Counted from the first letter of the stretch, positions 34,092 through 43,435 are shown. The stretch is 64,000 nucleotides of DNA from Rhizobium sp. CG5 (GCF_023701945.1 NZ_JABAEF010000026.1:1-64000), one strand, 5' to 3'. Notes: a model not told the origin generated them from the sequence alone. Made by a program: numbers and translations.

Positions 34092-35348
34092 CTACTGGTC
34101 AAACTTGTAGCCCTGGCAATCGCGTTTTCGAGAAAGGCGCCGTTGTCTATGGGCAATGGCGCGAAAGCTTGGCACGGCCAACGGCAACATGGTCGCCGCC
34201 AAATAGACGGCGGCACTGATTGTGAAAGCAGCAGGCAGGCCGAAGCAGACGATCAGAGCGCCTCCGACGAGGCTGCCGAAGGGGATGAGCATCCAGGCAA
34301 GTGCGCCAATCAGTGAATTAACCCGACCGACCAGCGCCGGCGGGATGCGCTCGAAGGTGACGGCGGAAATGATGGGGTTGATGAAGCCCGAGGCGAAGCC
34401 CGCAGTGGCGAGCACTGCGAAAATAGCGACGAACGGCACTTCGGCGACGAAGACGAGATAGCGTGGGGCGCCGCAGATGATAAAGGCTGTCGCATAGACG
34501 AGCAGACGTGGCAGACGCGGGGCGAGCCATGTAGCGAAGCCGGAGCCGAGGATAGCGGCTGCCGAGAAGGTGGCGAGCAAAGCGCCAAGCAGGGTAGCGT
34601 CCCCGACGAGAGTGACCCAGACCGGCAGCAGTACGGCGATATAGGCTTGGTCGAACAGATTGGTGATGGCAACCATGATGACGATGCCGACCAGCACTGG
34701 ATCCGTGCCGAAATAGAGCCAGCCTTCGCGCAGTTCGGCGAAGTAGGCAGGTTTGGCCTCGGAGGTTGCAGGGGTGGTGCCCGGAAGGTCAAGACCGATC
34801 GCGACCATGATGGCGGCAATGGCGCAAGCGAACACAGTGAGGACAAGGGCCGGCGCAGCGCCAAAAATTGCAACCAGCGCCCCGGCCGCGGCGCCGCCGA
34901 GGGCGCCGGCCAGACGGTCTATGGTGCCCATGATGCCTGTCACACGCTCCAGCGGGACATCAGAAAATGCGGCGACTGCCGGCACCATCGATTGCTTGGC
35001 CGCATCGGCTGGGCCGCGCAGGGTGCCGAACAGAACGACCACCGGCAGCAAGGTTGCGAAGTGGAGCCCGCCGCTAAAATGTAGCAGCGGCACCAAAGCG
35101 ATGGCGAACATCGAGGCGAGATCGCTGGCGATGGCGATGCGACGGGTGCCGAGCCGGTCGATCAATGGGCCGCACAATGCCTTCGCGAGGACGTACGGCA
35201 ACATTTCGGCAAAGCCGATAAGACCTGTAAGCAGCGGATCGCTGGTTGTGGTGAGCACCAGCCAAGGGATGGCGATCATCGACAGGCGCGTACCGAGTAG
35301 CGAAACGACATCGGCAAGTGCCAGTGCAATGACAGGGTGGCTGCTCAT
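34092..35348 (-). CDS. MFS transporter
   Basis: About 418 residues from the ATG at 35348, which overlaps the TGA of the ArsR gene (ATGA); this start is preferred over a longer frame lacking MFS character. Twelve membrane helices, with the opening HPVIALALADVVSLLGTRLSM and the loop GPLIDRLGTRRIAIASDL typical of MFS efflux proteins. Coupled to an ArsR-type regulator, it probably exports a small toxic compound that the regulator senses (inference). Confidence 0.88.
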   Translation of the reverse strand: MSSHPVIALALADVVSLLGTRLSMIAIPWLVLTTTSDPLLTGLIGFAEMLPYVLAKALCGPLIDRLGTRRIAIASDLASMFAIALVPLLHFSGGLHFATLLPVVVLFGTLRGPADAAKQSMVPAVAAFSDVPLERVTGIMGTIDRLAGALGGAAAGALVAIFGAAPALVLTVFACAIAAIMVAIGLDLPGTTPATSEAKPAYFAELREGWLYFGTDPVLVGIVIMVAITNLFDQAYIAVLLPVWVTLVGDATLLGALLATFSAAAILGSGFATWLAPRLPRLLVYATAFIICGAPRYLVFVAEVPFVAIFAVLATAGFASGFINPIISAVTFERIPPALVGRVNSLIGALAWMLIPFGSLVGGALIVCFGLPAAFTISAAVYLAATMLPLAVPSFRAIAHRQRRLSRKRDCQGYKFDQ

Positions 35349-35956
35349 GGTTGAGCGCCTTCGACCCCGGGCTCGGCTTCTGGATAGGGGAAGGCGTAAA
35401 GCACATATGCCATCGGCATCGTACCGGGTGTGAGGGCCGTACCGGACGGCGGGCTTGCCGCCTGGGCCTCCATGAGCAGGTCGAAGATGCGCTGGGTGAG
35501 TGCTTCGGCAGCGGCAGCGGTCAATGGGATGATAAAATCGCTGTTCGTCGAGGCCTTGCGCCAAGGAACGGGCAGGTCGCGATAGGCCTCCTGGGCGCGC
35601 TGCATCATGTGCGCATGGGCCGATAGCACGGCCTGACTGAAGGCGAGGCCGGCTTCGAGGTCGCTGCCCTTGAGCTCGGCGGTTTCGTAAACCGTGGACT
35701 CATGGACGGCGCGCCACCATCGCTCACGGGCATTTCCGAGCTCGGGGGCGGGCTCGATGAAGCCATGTGTCGCGAGTTGACGGAGATGATAGCTGGTTGC
35801 GCCGGAATTGTGCCCGAAGCGGCGTGCCAGTTCGGTGGCAGTGGACGGACCCGAAATACGCAGGCTGGCCAGGATGCGTAGCCGGTCAGCATGAGCCAGC
35901 GCCTTGAGGGCGGGAATTCCAGGGATGATGCGGGGGACGTCACGACGCTTTGCCAT
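35345..35956 (-). CDS. ArsR-family winged-helix regulator
   Basis: 203 residues from the ATG at 35956. The HTH (residues about 17-85: ALKALAHADRLRILASLRIS, ATELARRFGHNSGATSYHLR) is ArsR-like with no Cys metal site, followed by a long C-terminal domain of about 110 residues with no metal-binding motif, so it likely senses an organic ligand. The -10 box lies so close to the ATG that the mRNA is probably leaderless. It is coupled to the MFS gene by ATGA. Confidence 0.85.
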   Translation of the reverse strand: MAKRRDVPRIIPGIPALKALAHADRLRILASLRISGPSTATELARRFGHNSGATSYHLRQLATHGFIEPAPELGNARERWWRAVHESTVYETAELKGSDLEAGLAFSQAVLSAHAHMMQRAQEAYRDLPVPWRKASTNSDFIIPLTAAAAEALTQRIFDLLMEAQAASPPSGTALTPGTMPMAYVLYAFPYPEAEPGVEGAQP

Positions 35957-35964
35957 GGCCACAC

Positions 35965-36005
35965 ATTATAATCACAAACAACTCTTTGCAAATATTTATT
36001 TGCAA
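35965..36005 (-). promoter_or_regulatory. arsR-MFS promoter with perfect palindromic operator
   Basis: Minus-strand TATAAT at 35970-35965 lies 8 nt before the ATG (35956), giving an expected start point at or within 2-3 nt of the codon. Upstream, TTGCAAATATTTATTTGCAA (35986-36005) is a perfect inverted repeat with 8-bp arms and a 4-bp spacer, overlapping the -35 position. This is the usual geometry for autorepression by an ArsR dimer. Confidence 0.65.
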
Positions 36006-36157
36006 TTGCAACTTGCTGAGCCCATTTGCTGCTCCTGGCGTACCGTGCTGCAGAATGTGGCTGACGCGGATATTGACTGCAATGGCCACGGCAGCTTTCG
36101 GGGATTTGGTAGTTCATCTCTACTGGTCGACTTGGGGGGTCGACGCCGCCGCGCCCT

Positions 36158-36240
36158 TGTCGCAAAAATCCCGAACTTTGGTCGATATGTTAGCCGGACT
36201 TTTGCAGCGCTGTAAAATTAGGGATTCTGCGACAAATCTA
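36158..36240. repeat. degenerate intergenic repeat, copy 1 (TCGCAAAAATCCCGA type)
   Basis: Begins GTCGCAAAAATCCCGAAC, passes through ACTTTTGCAGCG and ends GGGATTCTGCGAC. Related sequences occur at 37350-37428 (about two-thirds identical by eye) and, more weakly, 38208-38270 (which opens GGGGCTGTCGCAAAAA). Copies lie at the borders of individual genes. The GGGG..TCGCA opening of the third copy recalls Tn3-family terminal repeats, so these may be solo transposon ends or a MITE family. Apart from this repeat nothing is seen in 36006-36217. Confidence 0.45.
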
Positions 36241-37330
36241 TCAGCGGAAAGGCGCTCAAGGCGCCTGGTATGGTGACCGGGGCTGCCGGATGCAGATACG
36301 ACCGGCTTAACTCCCCAATGGCTGAGACACCGAGCAAACCCATAGAACGAAGCATTTCGTCTTCCAGCAGCTCAAGCATGCGAATAATTGCCGCCTTGCC
36401 TCCCGCAGCGAGGGCGTAGCACTGCATGCGGCCAAGGCCTACGAGGTCCGCACCTGTTGCGAGGGCTTTTATGATGTCCGACCCCCGACAGAAACCTCCA
36501 TCGACCATCACCTTTGCTCGGCCGGCTACCGCATCAATGATTTCGGGCAAGGCATCCATTGTTCCGCGGCCATGGTCGAGCTGACGGCCACCATGGTTCG
36601 AAACATAAATCCAATCCACGCCATGATCGACCGCAATGCGAGCGTCTTCGGTCGTAGTAATCCCCTTGAGCACGAGCGGAATGGCGTAGGTGTCCTTGAT
36701 CAATTTGACGGTTCGCCAATCAAGGCCGGCCTGATGGGCCTGACCAGGCTGCTTTCCTAATCCAGCTATCCGATAGCGGTTGGCAATGTCACGATCGCGG
36801 CGAGCGAGAACCGCGCTATCGACAGTCAGGTAGATTGCGGCACAGCCACACGCAAGCGCACGACCAATGTATTCATGCACGAAGGCATCGTCGCCTCTGA
36901 CGTAGAGTTGCGCCATTCGTAACGCTGAGGGGGCCGCCTTGGCGACGGTCTCAAGCGGCGTGCAGCCTGAGCTGAGCATGTGGCCTATGTCGAAAGCTTG
37001 AGCGGCTGTTGCAACAGTTGCGCCTCCGCCAGAGCCAAATAGGTCCAATGGGCCGGTAGGTGCGAGAAATACCGGCAGTCGCAGCTTGCGCCCGAAATGC
37101 TCCACGGAAAGGTCGACGGTGCTGACGTCGCGTAACACGCGCGGTTTGAAGGCGATGGAATCAATAGCTAGACGGTTGCGTTTGAGCGTTGTTTCCGTTT
37201 CCGCGCCACCTATGAGGCTATCCCATTTTTCTTTCGGCAGAACCTGATGAGCTTTTCCAACGATCTCGTGCAAGCTCTCGAATTCGCTTGACGTGGAAGC
37301 AGCACCTACAACTTCATCTCCTGCACTCAT
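36218..37330 (-). CDS. FMN-dependent alpha-hydroxyacid dehydrogenase
   Basis: 370 residues of the lactate/glycolate/mandelate dehydrogenase family. The FMN barrel is recognisable from FKPRVLRDVSTVDLSVE, LPVFLAPTG, the phosphate/FMN lysine (LVLKGITTTEDA), the catalytic His-Gly-Gly-Arg (SNHGGRQLDHG) and VDGGFCRGSDIIKALATGA. It oxidises L-2-hydroxy acids to 2-oxo acids. It is flanked on both sides by copies of the degenerate repeat and stands between two unrelated operons. A benzoylformate-decarboxylase-type enzyme is encoded at 58.3 kb, but too far away to imply a shared pathway. Confidence 0.9.
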   Translation of the reverse strand: MSAGDEVVGAASTSSEFESLHEIVGKAHQVLPKEKWDSLIGGAETETTLKRNRLAIDSIAFKPRVLRDVSTVDLSVEHFGRKLRLPVFLAPTGPLDLFGSGGGATVATAAQAFDIGHMLSSGCTPLETVAKAAPSALRMAQLYVRGDDAFVHEYIGRALACGCAAIYLTVDSAVLARRDRDIANRYRIAGLGKQPGQAHQAGLDWRTVKLIKDTYAIPLVLKGITTTEDARIAVDHGVDWIYVSNHGGRQLDHGRGTMDALPEIIDAVAGRAKVMVDGGFCRGSDIIKALATGADLVGLGRMQCYALAAGGKAAIIRMLELLEDEMLRSMGLLGVSAIGELSRSYLHPAAPVTIPGALSAFPLIDLSQNP

Positions 37331-37349
37331 CGCGCCTCCTCGGCGGTGG

Positions 37350-37428
37350 ATTTCGCAATTATCCCGACAGTTGCTCGATTTTTATAGCTGAATTTTGCAG
37401 CGTCCGGAATTCAGGACTTCAGCGACGA
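37350..37428. repeat. degenerate intergenic repeat, copy 2, containing the 35-bp repeat
   Basis: Aligns with 36158-36240 (TCGCAA..ATCCCGA, TTTTGCAGCG, then AGGA..T..GCGAC). Its internal part 37382-37416 is the partner of the inverted 35-bp copy at 34034-34068. It occupies the whole gap between the FMN dehydrogenase start and the hydrolase stop. Confidence 0.45.
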
Positions 37429-38190
37429 CCCTGGTCCTTCCCCGAAAACCCTGTCGTAAAGGGGGAGCACCACCGGCCTCCTCAGAGGAAATGGCACGAA
37501 GTGACCGCAATCAAACAACGACAATGCAACTACTGCATTCCGCTTCACGATTTCGGCAAATCTAATCGCTTGCTCTACAGGCGCACGCTCATCTTGCCGC
37601 CCATGCAGAATGTAGGCTTCTGCACGGATTCTATCTGCCTGTAGCAACGCCGAGCGTATCGCGAAGGCTTCTTTCGTAGTGCCTGCCTCAGATTCGATAT
37701 TTGAGCGAATGCCGGGAAGGGTTGTTTCGTAGGTCGTTTCCAGATCATACATGCCTGCCACGAGGATAACTCCGCCAAGTGTGGGCTCCTGAGTGGCGAC
37801 CATAGCCCCGGCGATTGCTCCACGGCTAACACCGTAGAGCACGGTCGAAGAGCGCCCGACCCCATATTCCTCTTCAAGAAAATCAAGCGCCAGACGGATT
37901 GCAATTTGTGTCGCTGGCCCGCAGAAATCGGGAGGGCCGCTAGATCGACCATAGCCGGGTTGCGAGACAGAGGCCGCGATGACTGAACGCCAGTTCGCGA
38001 ACCGGGACAACATGCCATTTTCAGCTATGTCGCGCCCACCAGTTCGAGGATTATCCTGATGGCCATGAACAAAAAGAATAGCACCTCGTAACGATGCATC
38101 CGAAGCCGGCCGAGCAACAAACAATTCAAGTGACTTCTGCTCATCTAAGTTCAGCATAATGAGCTGAGAATCGACATTCATGGCATTCAT
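37411..38190 (-). CDS. alpha/beta hydrolase, prolyl-oligopeptidase/S9-like
   Basis: About 259 residues from ATG 38190 (or 38181). Core motifs: ILFVHGHQDN (oxyanion loop), nucleophile elbow LYGVSRGAIAG, acid in YILHGRQDERAP and catalytic His in DCGHFVPF near the C-terminus, so the Ser-Asp-His triad is complete. Family members are esterases or peptidases acting on small substrates. It stands alone between repeats. Confidence 0.82.
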   Translation of the reverse strand: MNAMNVDSQLIMLNLDEQKSLELFVARPASDASLRGAILFVHGHQDNPRTGGRDIAENGMLSRFANWRSVIAASVSQPGYGRSSGPPDFCGPATQIAIRLALDFLEEEYGVGRSSTVLYGVSRGAIAGAMVATQEPTLGGVILVAGMYDLETTYETTLPGIRSNIESEAGTTKEAFAIRSALLQADRIRAEAYILHGRQDERAPVEQAIRFAEIVKRNAVVALSLFDCGHFVPFPLRRPVVLPLYDRVFGEGPGSSLKS

Positions 38191-38207
38191 CCTCGGGGCC
38201 AGTAGGA

Positions 38208-38270
38208 GGGGCTGTCGCAAAAAATTCCGAGTTTTTACCGATCTTGCAGCTGATATTTGCGACGTCGCAA
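38208..38270. repeat. degenerate intergenic repeat, copy 3, with TTGCGACGTCGCAA palindrome
   Basis: GGGGCTGTCGCAAAAAATTC opens a stretch related to copies 1 and 2 (TCGCAAAAA..CCGA..TTTT..CGAT). It contains the 14-bp palindrome TTGCGACGTCGCAA. The GGGG start followed by TCGCA is reminiscent of Tn3-family terminal inverted repeats. No transposase or resolvase of that family is in the window. Confidence 0.4.
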
Positions 38271-38306
38271 GCACGGTTGCCAGTGCTTTAAAAATCGAAA
38301 ACCCGA

Positions 38307-38957
38307 TCAGATATTTGAACCGTCAATGCCGGAACTGATCAGGTCAGCTATCACAGCACGAATCTGCGGCCAGGGAAATTCATCGCCGGGATTGTCCTCT
38401 CCCATAGCAAGAACAGCATGCAGCTTTGCGGCTGCACCGGAAACCGAGTGAGCCGGTTGCGAAAACAGATCATTCAACCGTTCCGCCCGCATCGCAAACG
38501 CTTCCTGCTCCGCCAGCTTGGCGCGGCTGTATCCCACCCGCTCGTCCAGTGCATTCCAAGCCGCTTGCCGCTCGGCAAGCGTTGCCTTCGCCAGTGCCTT
38601 TCCTTCGGCGTTTTCCGGCGCATCACCAAATCGGCGATCGATCTCCTCCATTGTGAAAACCGAAACCACGCAATCCTGATCGGGCACGGGAATGTCAACA
38701 TGGGGAAACCCAACAGCCGTGATCAGTGCGGTTTCAAGCCGCTGCTGCTTTCGGCACAACTTCTCGACCTGCTCATGGGCCACCCTCCACTCCTGCCACA
38801 ACATCAGCGTTTGATCGCCACCGTCGGGCCGGTCGTTTTCGGAATGAAACGCCGCATTGCCATCCCCAACCTGCGCCGCTAGCCACGCCGCCGATGTGGA
38901 AAGCAATCTGCGTCGCGTGACGACAGGCAAAGTTCTGCTATTGTCGGAATCAGCCAT
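38307..38957 (-). CDS. Tat-leader hypothetical protein, 216 aa
   Basis: The N-terminus contains twin arginines before a hydrophobic stretch (VVTRRRLLSTSAAWLAAQVG), suggesting Tat export. The rest is helical and rich in Ala, Glu and Arg, with FTMEEIDRRFGDAPENAEGK and SVSGAAAKLHAVLAMGEDNP. No domain recognised. It lies near the XRE regulator and relaxase genes, and a truncated paralogue lies at 33.4 kb, so the family travels with mobile DNA here. The divergent XRE gene begins 140 bp away. Confidence 0.7.
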   Translation of the reverse strand: MADSDNSRTLPVVTRRRLLSTSAAWLAAQVGDGNAAFHSENDRPDGGDQTLMLWQEWRVAHEQVEKLCRKQQRLETALITAVGFPHVDIPVPDQDCVVSVFTMEEIDRRFGDAPENAEGKALAKATLAERQAAWNALDERVGYSRAKLAEQEAFAMRAERLNDLFSQPAHSVSGAAAKLHAVLAMGEDNPGDEFPWPQIRAVIADLISSGIDGSNI

Positions 38958-39096
38958 GATCCGAGTTCCCTATAACTTGGTTATGGTCAGATCAGGTGGA
39001 TGTTACAGCATCTGCCTGATCGCATACGACAAAGCATCACATACAAAATGATAGACATCAATCAGAAAGTTTGCCTTGGATAGCAGTGTATTGACG

Positions 39097-39321
39097 ATGG
39101 AGCAGTGCCGCGCCGCACGAGCAATGTTGGGGTGGAGTCAAACGACGCTTGCAGAGGCGGCGAACGTCTCGCGGCAGACCATTGCTGATTTCGAACGTGG
39201 CGCGCACATGCCCATTGCGAACAATCTCGCCAGCATCACCGCTGCGTTTCAAGAGGCGGGCATAACCCTCATTCATGCAGAAGGCGGGGCCGTGGGCGTT
39301 CTATTCGAAAAGGCTCGATAG
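39097..39321 (+). CDS. XRE-family helix-turn-helix regulator
   Basis: 74 residues from ATG 39097 (a TTG seven codons upstream is an alternative). The whole protein is one Cro/CI-type HTH: CRAARAMLGWSQTTLAEAAN, VSRQTIADFERGAHMP, followed by NNLASITAAFQEAGI. Ends 26 bp before the convergent relaxase stop. Small XRE proteins next to relaxase genes commonly control mobile-element transfer; that is inference here. Confidence 0.85.
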   Translation: MEQCRAARAMLGWSQTTLAEAANVSRQTIADFERGAHMPIANNLASITAAFQEAGITLIHAEGGAVGVLFEKAR

Positions 39322-39347
39322 GCAAGTCACGCTGTGGCCGATCCGCG

Positions 39348-41453
39348 TCACAAGCCCAACCCCCGCTTTCTCGCAAAACTCCAATCAACCCCACCACCGT
39401 CTCTGAGCACACCGCTGATATGCTGACCGATCCGCTGGTCGAGCGCCGGTTGCCATGGCACAAGCTGGAAGCAGATACCATCATCGAGCATGGCGAAACG
39501 CCCGCTGGCGAGATTGATGCTGCCCTTCAGTGATCCGCTGACATATTCCCTCGGTTGGCTCGGCGTGTAGGACAGGCCTCGCTCCGCCGCCATCTGCCGG
39601 CCAACGCGGTCGATCTCGGTTCGCTCCAGTCGCTCCAGCAGATCCTTGGGCGCCCGGATACTGCCATTATCGAGACGCACGGCATGCCCCTGATCGACAA
39701 GGCTTTGGCGACGACGGTCCAGCGCGTCGCTGACCTTCAGGCCAAAGCCAGCTTGAGTCAGCGATGTGCGGTCGCGTGAGACAAGTTCGCGGTCGAGCCA
39801 TGTCGCGCCGTCGCTGCTGATTTGACTGTTGAGGTCGAGGGTGGACAACGTGCGGACAGTGAACTCCTTTGCCCTGTCTCTGGCGTCATAGGCCATGCCG
39901 CGTTCAGGAAGATCAGCGGGGATCTTCCAGTGGTCGCCGTCGATCCGCTCGACATGACCGGCACGACGGAGCGCTTCGAGACGGCGAACATGGGAGCGGA
40001 TGAAGGCGTCGGGATCCCCGCCAATCTTTTCGATCTTTGCCCTCGCCTGCTCCAGATGATCGCTTGGGCGATATATGCCGTCGTTGCTGGCGGCCAGATC
40101 ACGGATGTTGATGTCCGATGCCCTGGGCTCAGCCTTTTGCGGGATCGGATCGAGCGAGACGATATGGCCGCGTTGGAGATCGTCCAGCCGGCCTACGTCA
40201 GAGGTTTCGACATAGTGGGTATGTCCGTCCACGCCGTCGATGACCAGATGCAGCCGGTCACTCATCTCGTCCCCCGCCAGTCCCTTCGCCAGGATCCGCC
40301 CGACCACAGGTTCTGTAATGCTTGTGCCGTGCGTGATGTAATCGCGGGCACCGCGCTCGTCGGCAAGGCCGTGATCCTCCAGCGCCCGGTGCATGGTCTT
40401 GATGATATCGCCACGCTCGCCAAGCGCACGTAGCGTCTGTTCCGCATTGTCGCGGATCGTCCAACGTCCGGTGTCGATCTCATCGGCCAAGCCATACCGT
40501 TCCAGGCGCTTCGCCCTGTCGATCAGAAGGGCTCGGTTGGCCCGGACCGGGTAGCTGTCGGAAGCATCGGGACGCAAATCGATGATGCCCTGTTCCTGGC
40601 TCTCCGCGATCAGCATCCTGTCGAGGCGGGTCAGGCGCTCAGCCTCCACCTCATGACGTAGCTTTTCCGCGATCTCCAACTCGCTCTGCTGGCCCAATTC
40701 CAACGTCACCAGAGCCTCGGCCCGATGGCGAACCCCATGGGCGATATAGTCGCCGGCAATGTTGAGGATGCGGCCATCCTCCAGCACGCCCCGGACAATG
40801 ACATGGGTGTGGGGATGACCGGTATTGTGGTGATCGACGGCAACCCAATCCAGCCCGGTATCCAGATCGCTTTCCATCTGCTTCATGAGATCGCGGGTGA
40901 AGGATCGCAGGTCTCCCATATCGACTGCATCTTCGGGTGCAACAATGAACCGGAACTGATGCCGATCGTCGCGGCCCCGCTCGACGAAAGCCTTGCCGTC
41001 GGCCTCATCCTCAATAGCCGAATAGACCCTGCCCTTCTCGCCATCTTTCGTGACGCCATCGCGTTCCAGATAGCGCAGGTGTGCATCGACCGCCTTGGCC
41101 GTCGCCGCCCGGAATTTGGAGCCACGTGACTGCCCCCGTTGCGGGGCAAGTTTGACCACCCGCGCCTTGACCACGACACGACGCGAGCGGAACCGGGTGC
41201 CGTTGCCATCGCGCGTCCAGCCTCCACCGTCTTTCGGAAACGACGGCGCGAGTTTCGCGCCGCGGCCTCGGGCATTGAACCGCCCGCTCCCGTTGCCAGA
41301 CGATCCACCAATCCGGTCCGGGTTTCCACCTGCCTTGCGCACGGCAATCTTCACCTGTGTGATGAACGGTTTCGAGTGCAGGCTAGCGCGGGCGCCCCGG
41401 CTCCTCGGTCGGCCCGGTTTGATGCGGAAACTGTCGTCGTCACGGTCTGCCAT
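39348..41453 (-). CDS. relaxase/mobilisation nuclease with DUF3363 (RlxS/VirD2-like)
   Basis: About 701 residues from the ATG at 41453 (MADRDDDSFRIKPGRPRSRG, the usual RlxS opening; the frame runs 14 codons further up). A basic N-terminal region is followed by the relaxase domain with the HUH metal site DHHNTGHPHTHVIVRG (about 225-240), then a long DUF3363 region (about 270-690). RlxS proteins nick oriT of rhizobial and related integrative-conjugative elements. No mating-pair or coupling-protein gene is seen nearby, so the element is probably only mobilisable or is a remnant. Confidence 0.92.
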   Translation of the reverse strand: MADRDDDSFRIKPGRPRSRGARASLHSKPFITQVKIAVRKAGGNPDRIGGSSGNGSGRFNARGRGAKLAPSFPKDGGGWTRDGNGTRFRSRRVVVKARVVKLAPQRGQSRGSKFRAATAKAVDAHLRYLERDGVTKDGEKGRVYSAIEDEADGKAFVERGRDDRHQFRFIVAPEDAVDMGDLRSFTRDLMKQMESDLDTGLDWVAVDHHNTGHPHTHVIVRGVLEDGRILNIAGDYIAHGVRHRAEALVTLELGQQSELEIAEKLRHEVEAERLTRLDRMLIAESQEQGIIDLRPDASDSYPVRANRALLIDRAKRLERYGLADEIDTGRWTIRDNAEQTLRALGERGDIIKTMHRALEDHGLADERGARDYITHGTSITEPVVGRILAKGLAGDEMSDRLHLVIDGVDGHTHYVETSDVGRLDDLQRGHIVSLDPIPQKAEPRASDINIRDLAASNDGIYRPSDHLEQARAKIEKIGGDPDAFIRSHVRRLEALRRAGHVERIDGDHWKIPADLPERGMAYDARDRAKEFTVRTLSTLDLNSQISSDGATWLDRELVSRDRTSLTQAGFGLKVSDALDRRRQSLVDQGHAVRLDNGSIRAPKDLLERLERTEIDRVGRQMAAERGLSYTPSQPREYVSGSLKGSINLASGRFAMLDDGICFQLVPWQPALDQRIGQHISGVLRDGGGVDWSFARKRGLGL

Positions 41454-42124
41454 AGCGGCAGGTTCGGCGGCCATCCCTGGCCTGACAAGGAGCATTTTGC
41501 CGTCATCGCAGCCCGGCGTAAAAAGACTTGCAACCGCGTAGATCGGCGTAGCACACCTCTCGGAAGGTGGCCGCTATCCTCACGGATTACAGAGAAAATC
41601 AGCCGGATCTAAAATTCATCGTACCTCGCGGACCGCGACGCTTCCCCGTTTTCCGGCTGGAAAACAATGTGCAGACAACCACTTACGAGCAAGGCGAGCG
41701 CGAGCCCCGTCTCGCTTTATCTTGCCCTCTTAATCGGTCGACTTTTTGGTGTGTTTTCCATAATCGCAACCCTTCCTGTTGTTGATTAAAATCCATAATG
41801 TTTGACGTTGCAACACGCCACTGCCGGTGATCATCGGGGTCGGGTACGCCGTGCACTCTTGCGCACGCATCGACGGCTTTTTCGGGCTGACCTTTGGCAG
41901 CGCTTTTGCCATCGCGGTGCATTTTACCATCGGATGGACGGGGCATCGTCACAGGCATTCCAAACGTGGTCCGGCCGTCTTTCGATCGGTGCGGCCACAG
42001 GCAAGATAGCGTGCGTCCCGTCTTCCTGGTCTGTACCGTTCCCATCCGCTCACGCGGAGCCGTATTGTCCGTCACACCACCGTCAAAGCGGCGGCAAACT
42101 GCTCGTTCCCATCCGCATCCCGCA
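41454..42124. other. gap between relaxase and IS110 transposase; oriT candidate region
   Basis: No gene is supported. A minus-strand frame of 155 codons (41683-42150) has no recognisable family, an unusual amino-acid make-up rich in Arg and Cys, and runs into the IS110 gene, so it is not called. In RlxS elements oriT usually lies beside the relaxase gene, which makes 41.45-41.7 kb the place to look, but no nic sequence could be recognised by eye. Confidence 0.3.
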
Positions 42125-43225
42125 TCACAGGCCGCGCAACGCCTGGGCACCCAGAAGCCTCAGCTCCTTGCCCTTTGCCCGCGCCGCCACATCCGCCTCG
42201 TTCGCCGACGGGTCGCCGACATAAAACGTTCCGTCGCTCCACATGGCGTGCATGATCACCGCCCGCTTGCGCGCCACCGCGACCGTTGCCTTGCGGTGAC
42301 TGCCGCGCTTGGCCAGGCTCTCACCCCATCGCTTCACCTTATCCTTGCCGCGAAAGCGCGTCATCAGCGCCGACGCCGCCTCGTAGAGCGCGCGCCGCAC
42401 GTCGGGGTCTCCGGCTTTCGATATTCGCCCCTGCACATCGATCGACGTGCCAGACTGCCATCGCCGCGATGTCAGCCCGAAGTAGGCTGCCACATCGCGC
42501 GAACGGCGGAACCTCGCCGGGTCCTCTACCGCCGTCATGAACGAAAGTGCCGCCACCGGCCCGACACCAGGGATCGCCATGAAGCGTCGGCAAAGCTCAT
42601 GGCGGGCAACAAACTGCACGACAAGCTGGTGCAGCCGCTTGTACTGCTTCCACAACGCCGCGCGCGCCGACAGCATGGCATCCATCAGGTCGCGCGTCAG
42701 CTCATCCTGCGCCACTGCCTCTCGCACCGCCGCTTCGAAGCCGGTCCGACCCGTGCCGTTCAGGCGAATGCCGAATGCCTTCAGGGAATGGCGGATGGCG
42801 TTCTCCAGATCGAGAAACTTGCGCTTCAGGTTGCGCCGGTGCGTCAGAAGCAATCGCAGCCGGTAGCATTCCGGCGTCTTCACATGGGCACGCCGGAACC
42901 AGCCGGTGCGCATCATATGCGCAATGCCCAGCGCATCCTTCTGGTCCGTCTTGTTGCGCTGCGCCGCCATCGCCGCGCGCACATGCCGCGTTTCCAGACA
43001 GACAGCCGGAATGCCAAGTTTGACAAGCTCCGGATGCAGCCACGGCGACAGCGAGCCGGCCTCGTGGCCGACACGCCGCAGACGGGAAAGGAACGGCTTC
43101 AGAGCCGCAAGCAACGCCTGCGGATCGGTTGCCACCTTTACCTCCAAATGCACCTCGCCATGATCGTCAACGACGCAGACCGCCGTCTCCACCGTCGCAA
43201 CGTCCAGTCCGCAAAAGTATTCCAT
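42125..43225 (-). CDS. IS110-family transposase
   Basis: 366 residues from the second ATG of an ATGATG pair at 43225; AGGAGG lies at the right distance. The N-terminal DEDD domain (MEYFCGLDVATVETAVCVVD; RNKTDQKDALGIAHMMRTGW) and C-terminal transposase_20 domain (FMAIPGVGPVAALSFMTAVE; AAYFGLTSRRWQSG; GRISKAGDPDVRRALYEAA) are intact. IS110 elements lack inverted repeats and target duplications and use a bridge RNA, normally encoded in the non-coding ends, so the element borders cannot be fixed here. Confidence 0.93.
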   Translation of the reverse strand: MEYFCGLDVATVETAVCVVDDHGEVHLEVKVATDPQALLAALKPFLSRLRRVGHEAGSLSPWLHPELVKLGIPAVCLETRHVRAAMAAQRNKTDQKDALGIAHMMRTGWFRRAHVKTPECYRLRLLLTHRRNLKRKFLDLENAIRHSLKAFGIRLNGTGRTGFEAAVREAVAQDELTRDLMDAMLSARAALWKQYKRLHQLVVQFVARHELCRRFMAIPGVGPVAALSFMTAVEDPARFRRSRDVAAYFGLTSRRWQSGTSIDVQGRISKAGDPDVRRALYEAASALMTRFRGKDKVKRWGESLAKRGSHRKATVAVARKRAVIMHAMWSDGTFYVGDPSANEADVAARAKGKELRLLGAQALRGL

Positions 43226-43435
43226 CATCCGCCTCCTGCGTGGTTTCGAGGCGGCAATACTATCAGCGCCAGGCGCATCAGTCGGCGCCGCAGACGCGAC
43301 CTGCCGATTACGGGCGGCAGTCCTCATGACCACCAGTTGGTGGACCGTTGTCGTCCGGCCGAAGGTCAAATCATCGACATCAGAAAGACGAAACTTGATC
43401 AATGTGCGAGCGGGACACCGCTTAAAAGTCATGCT

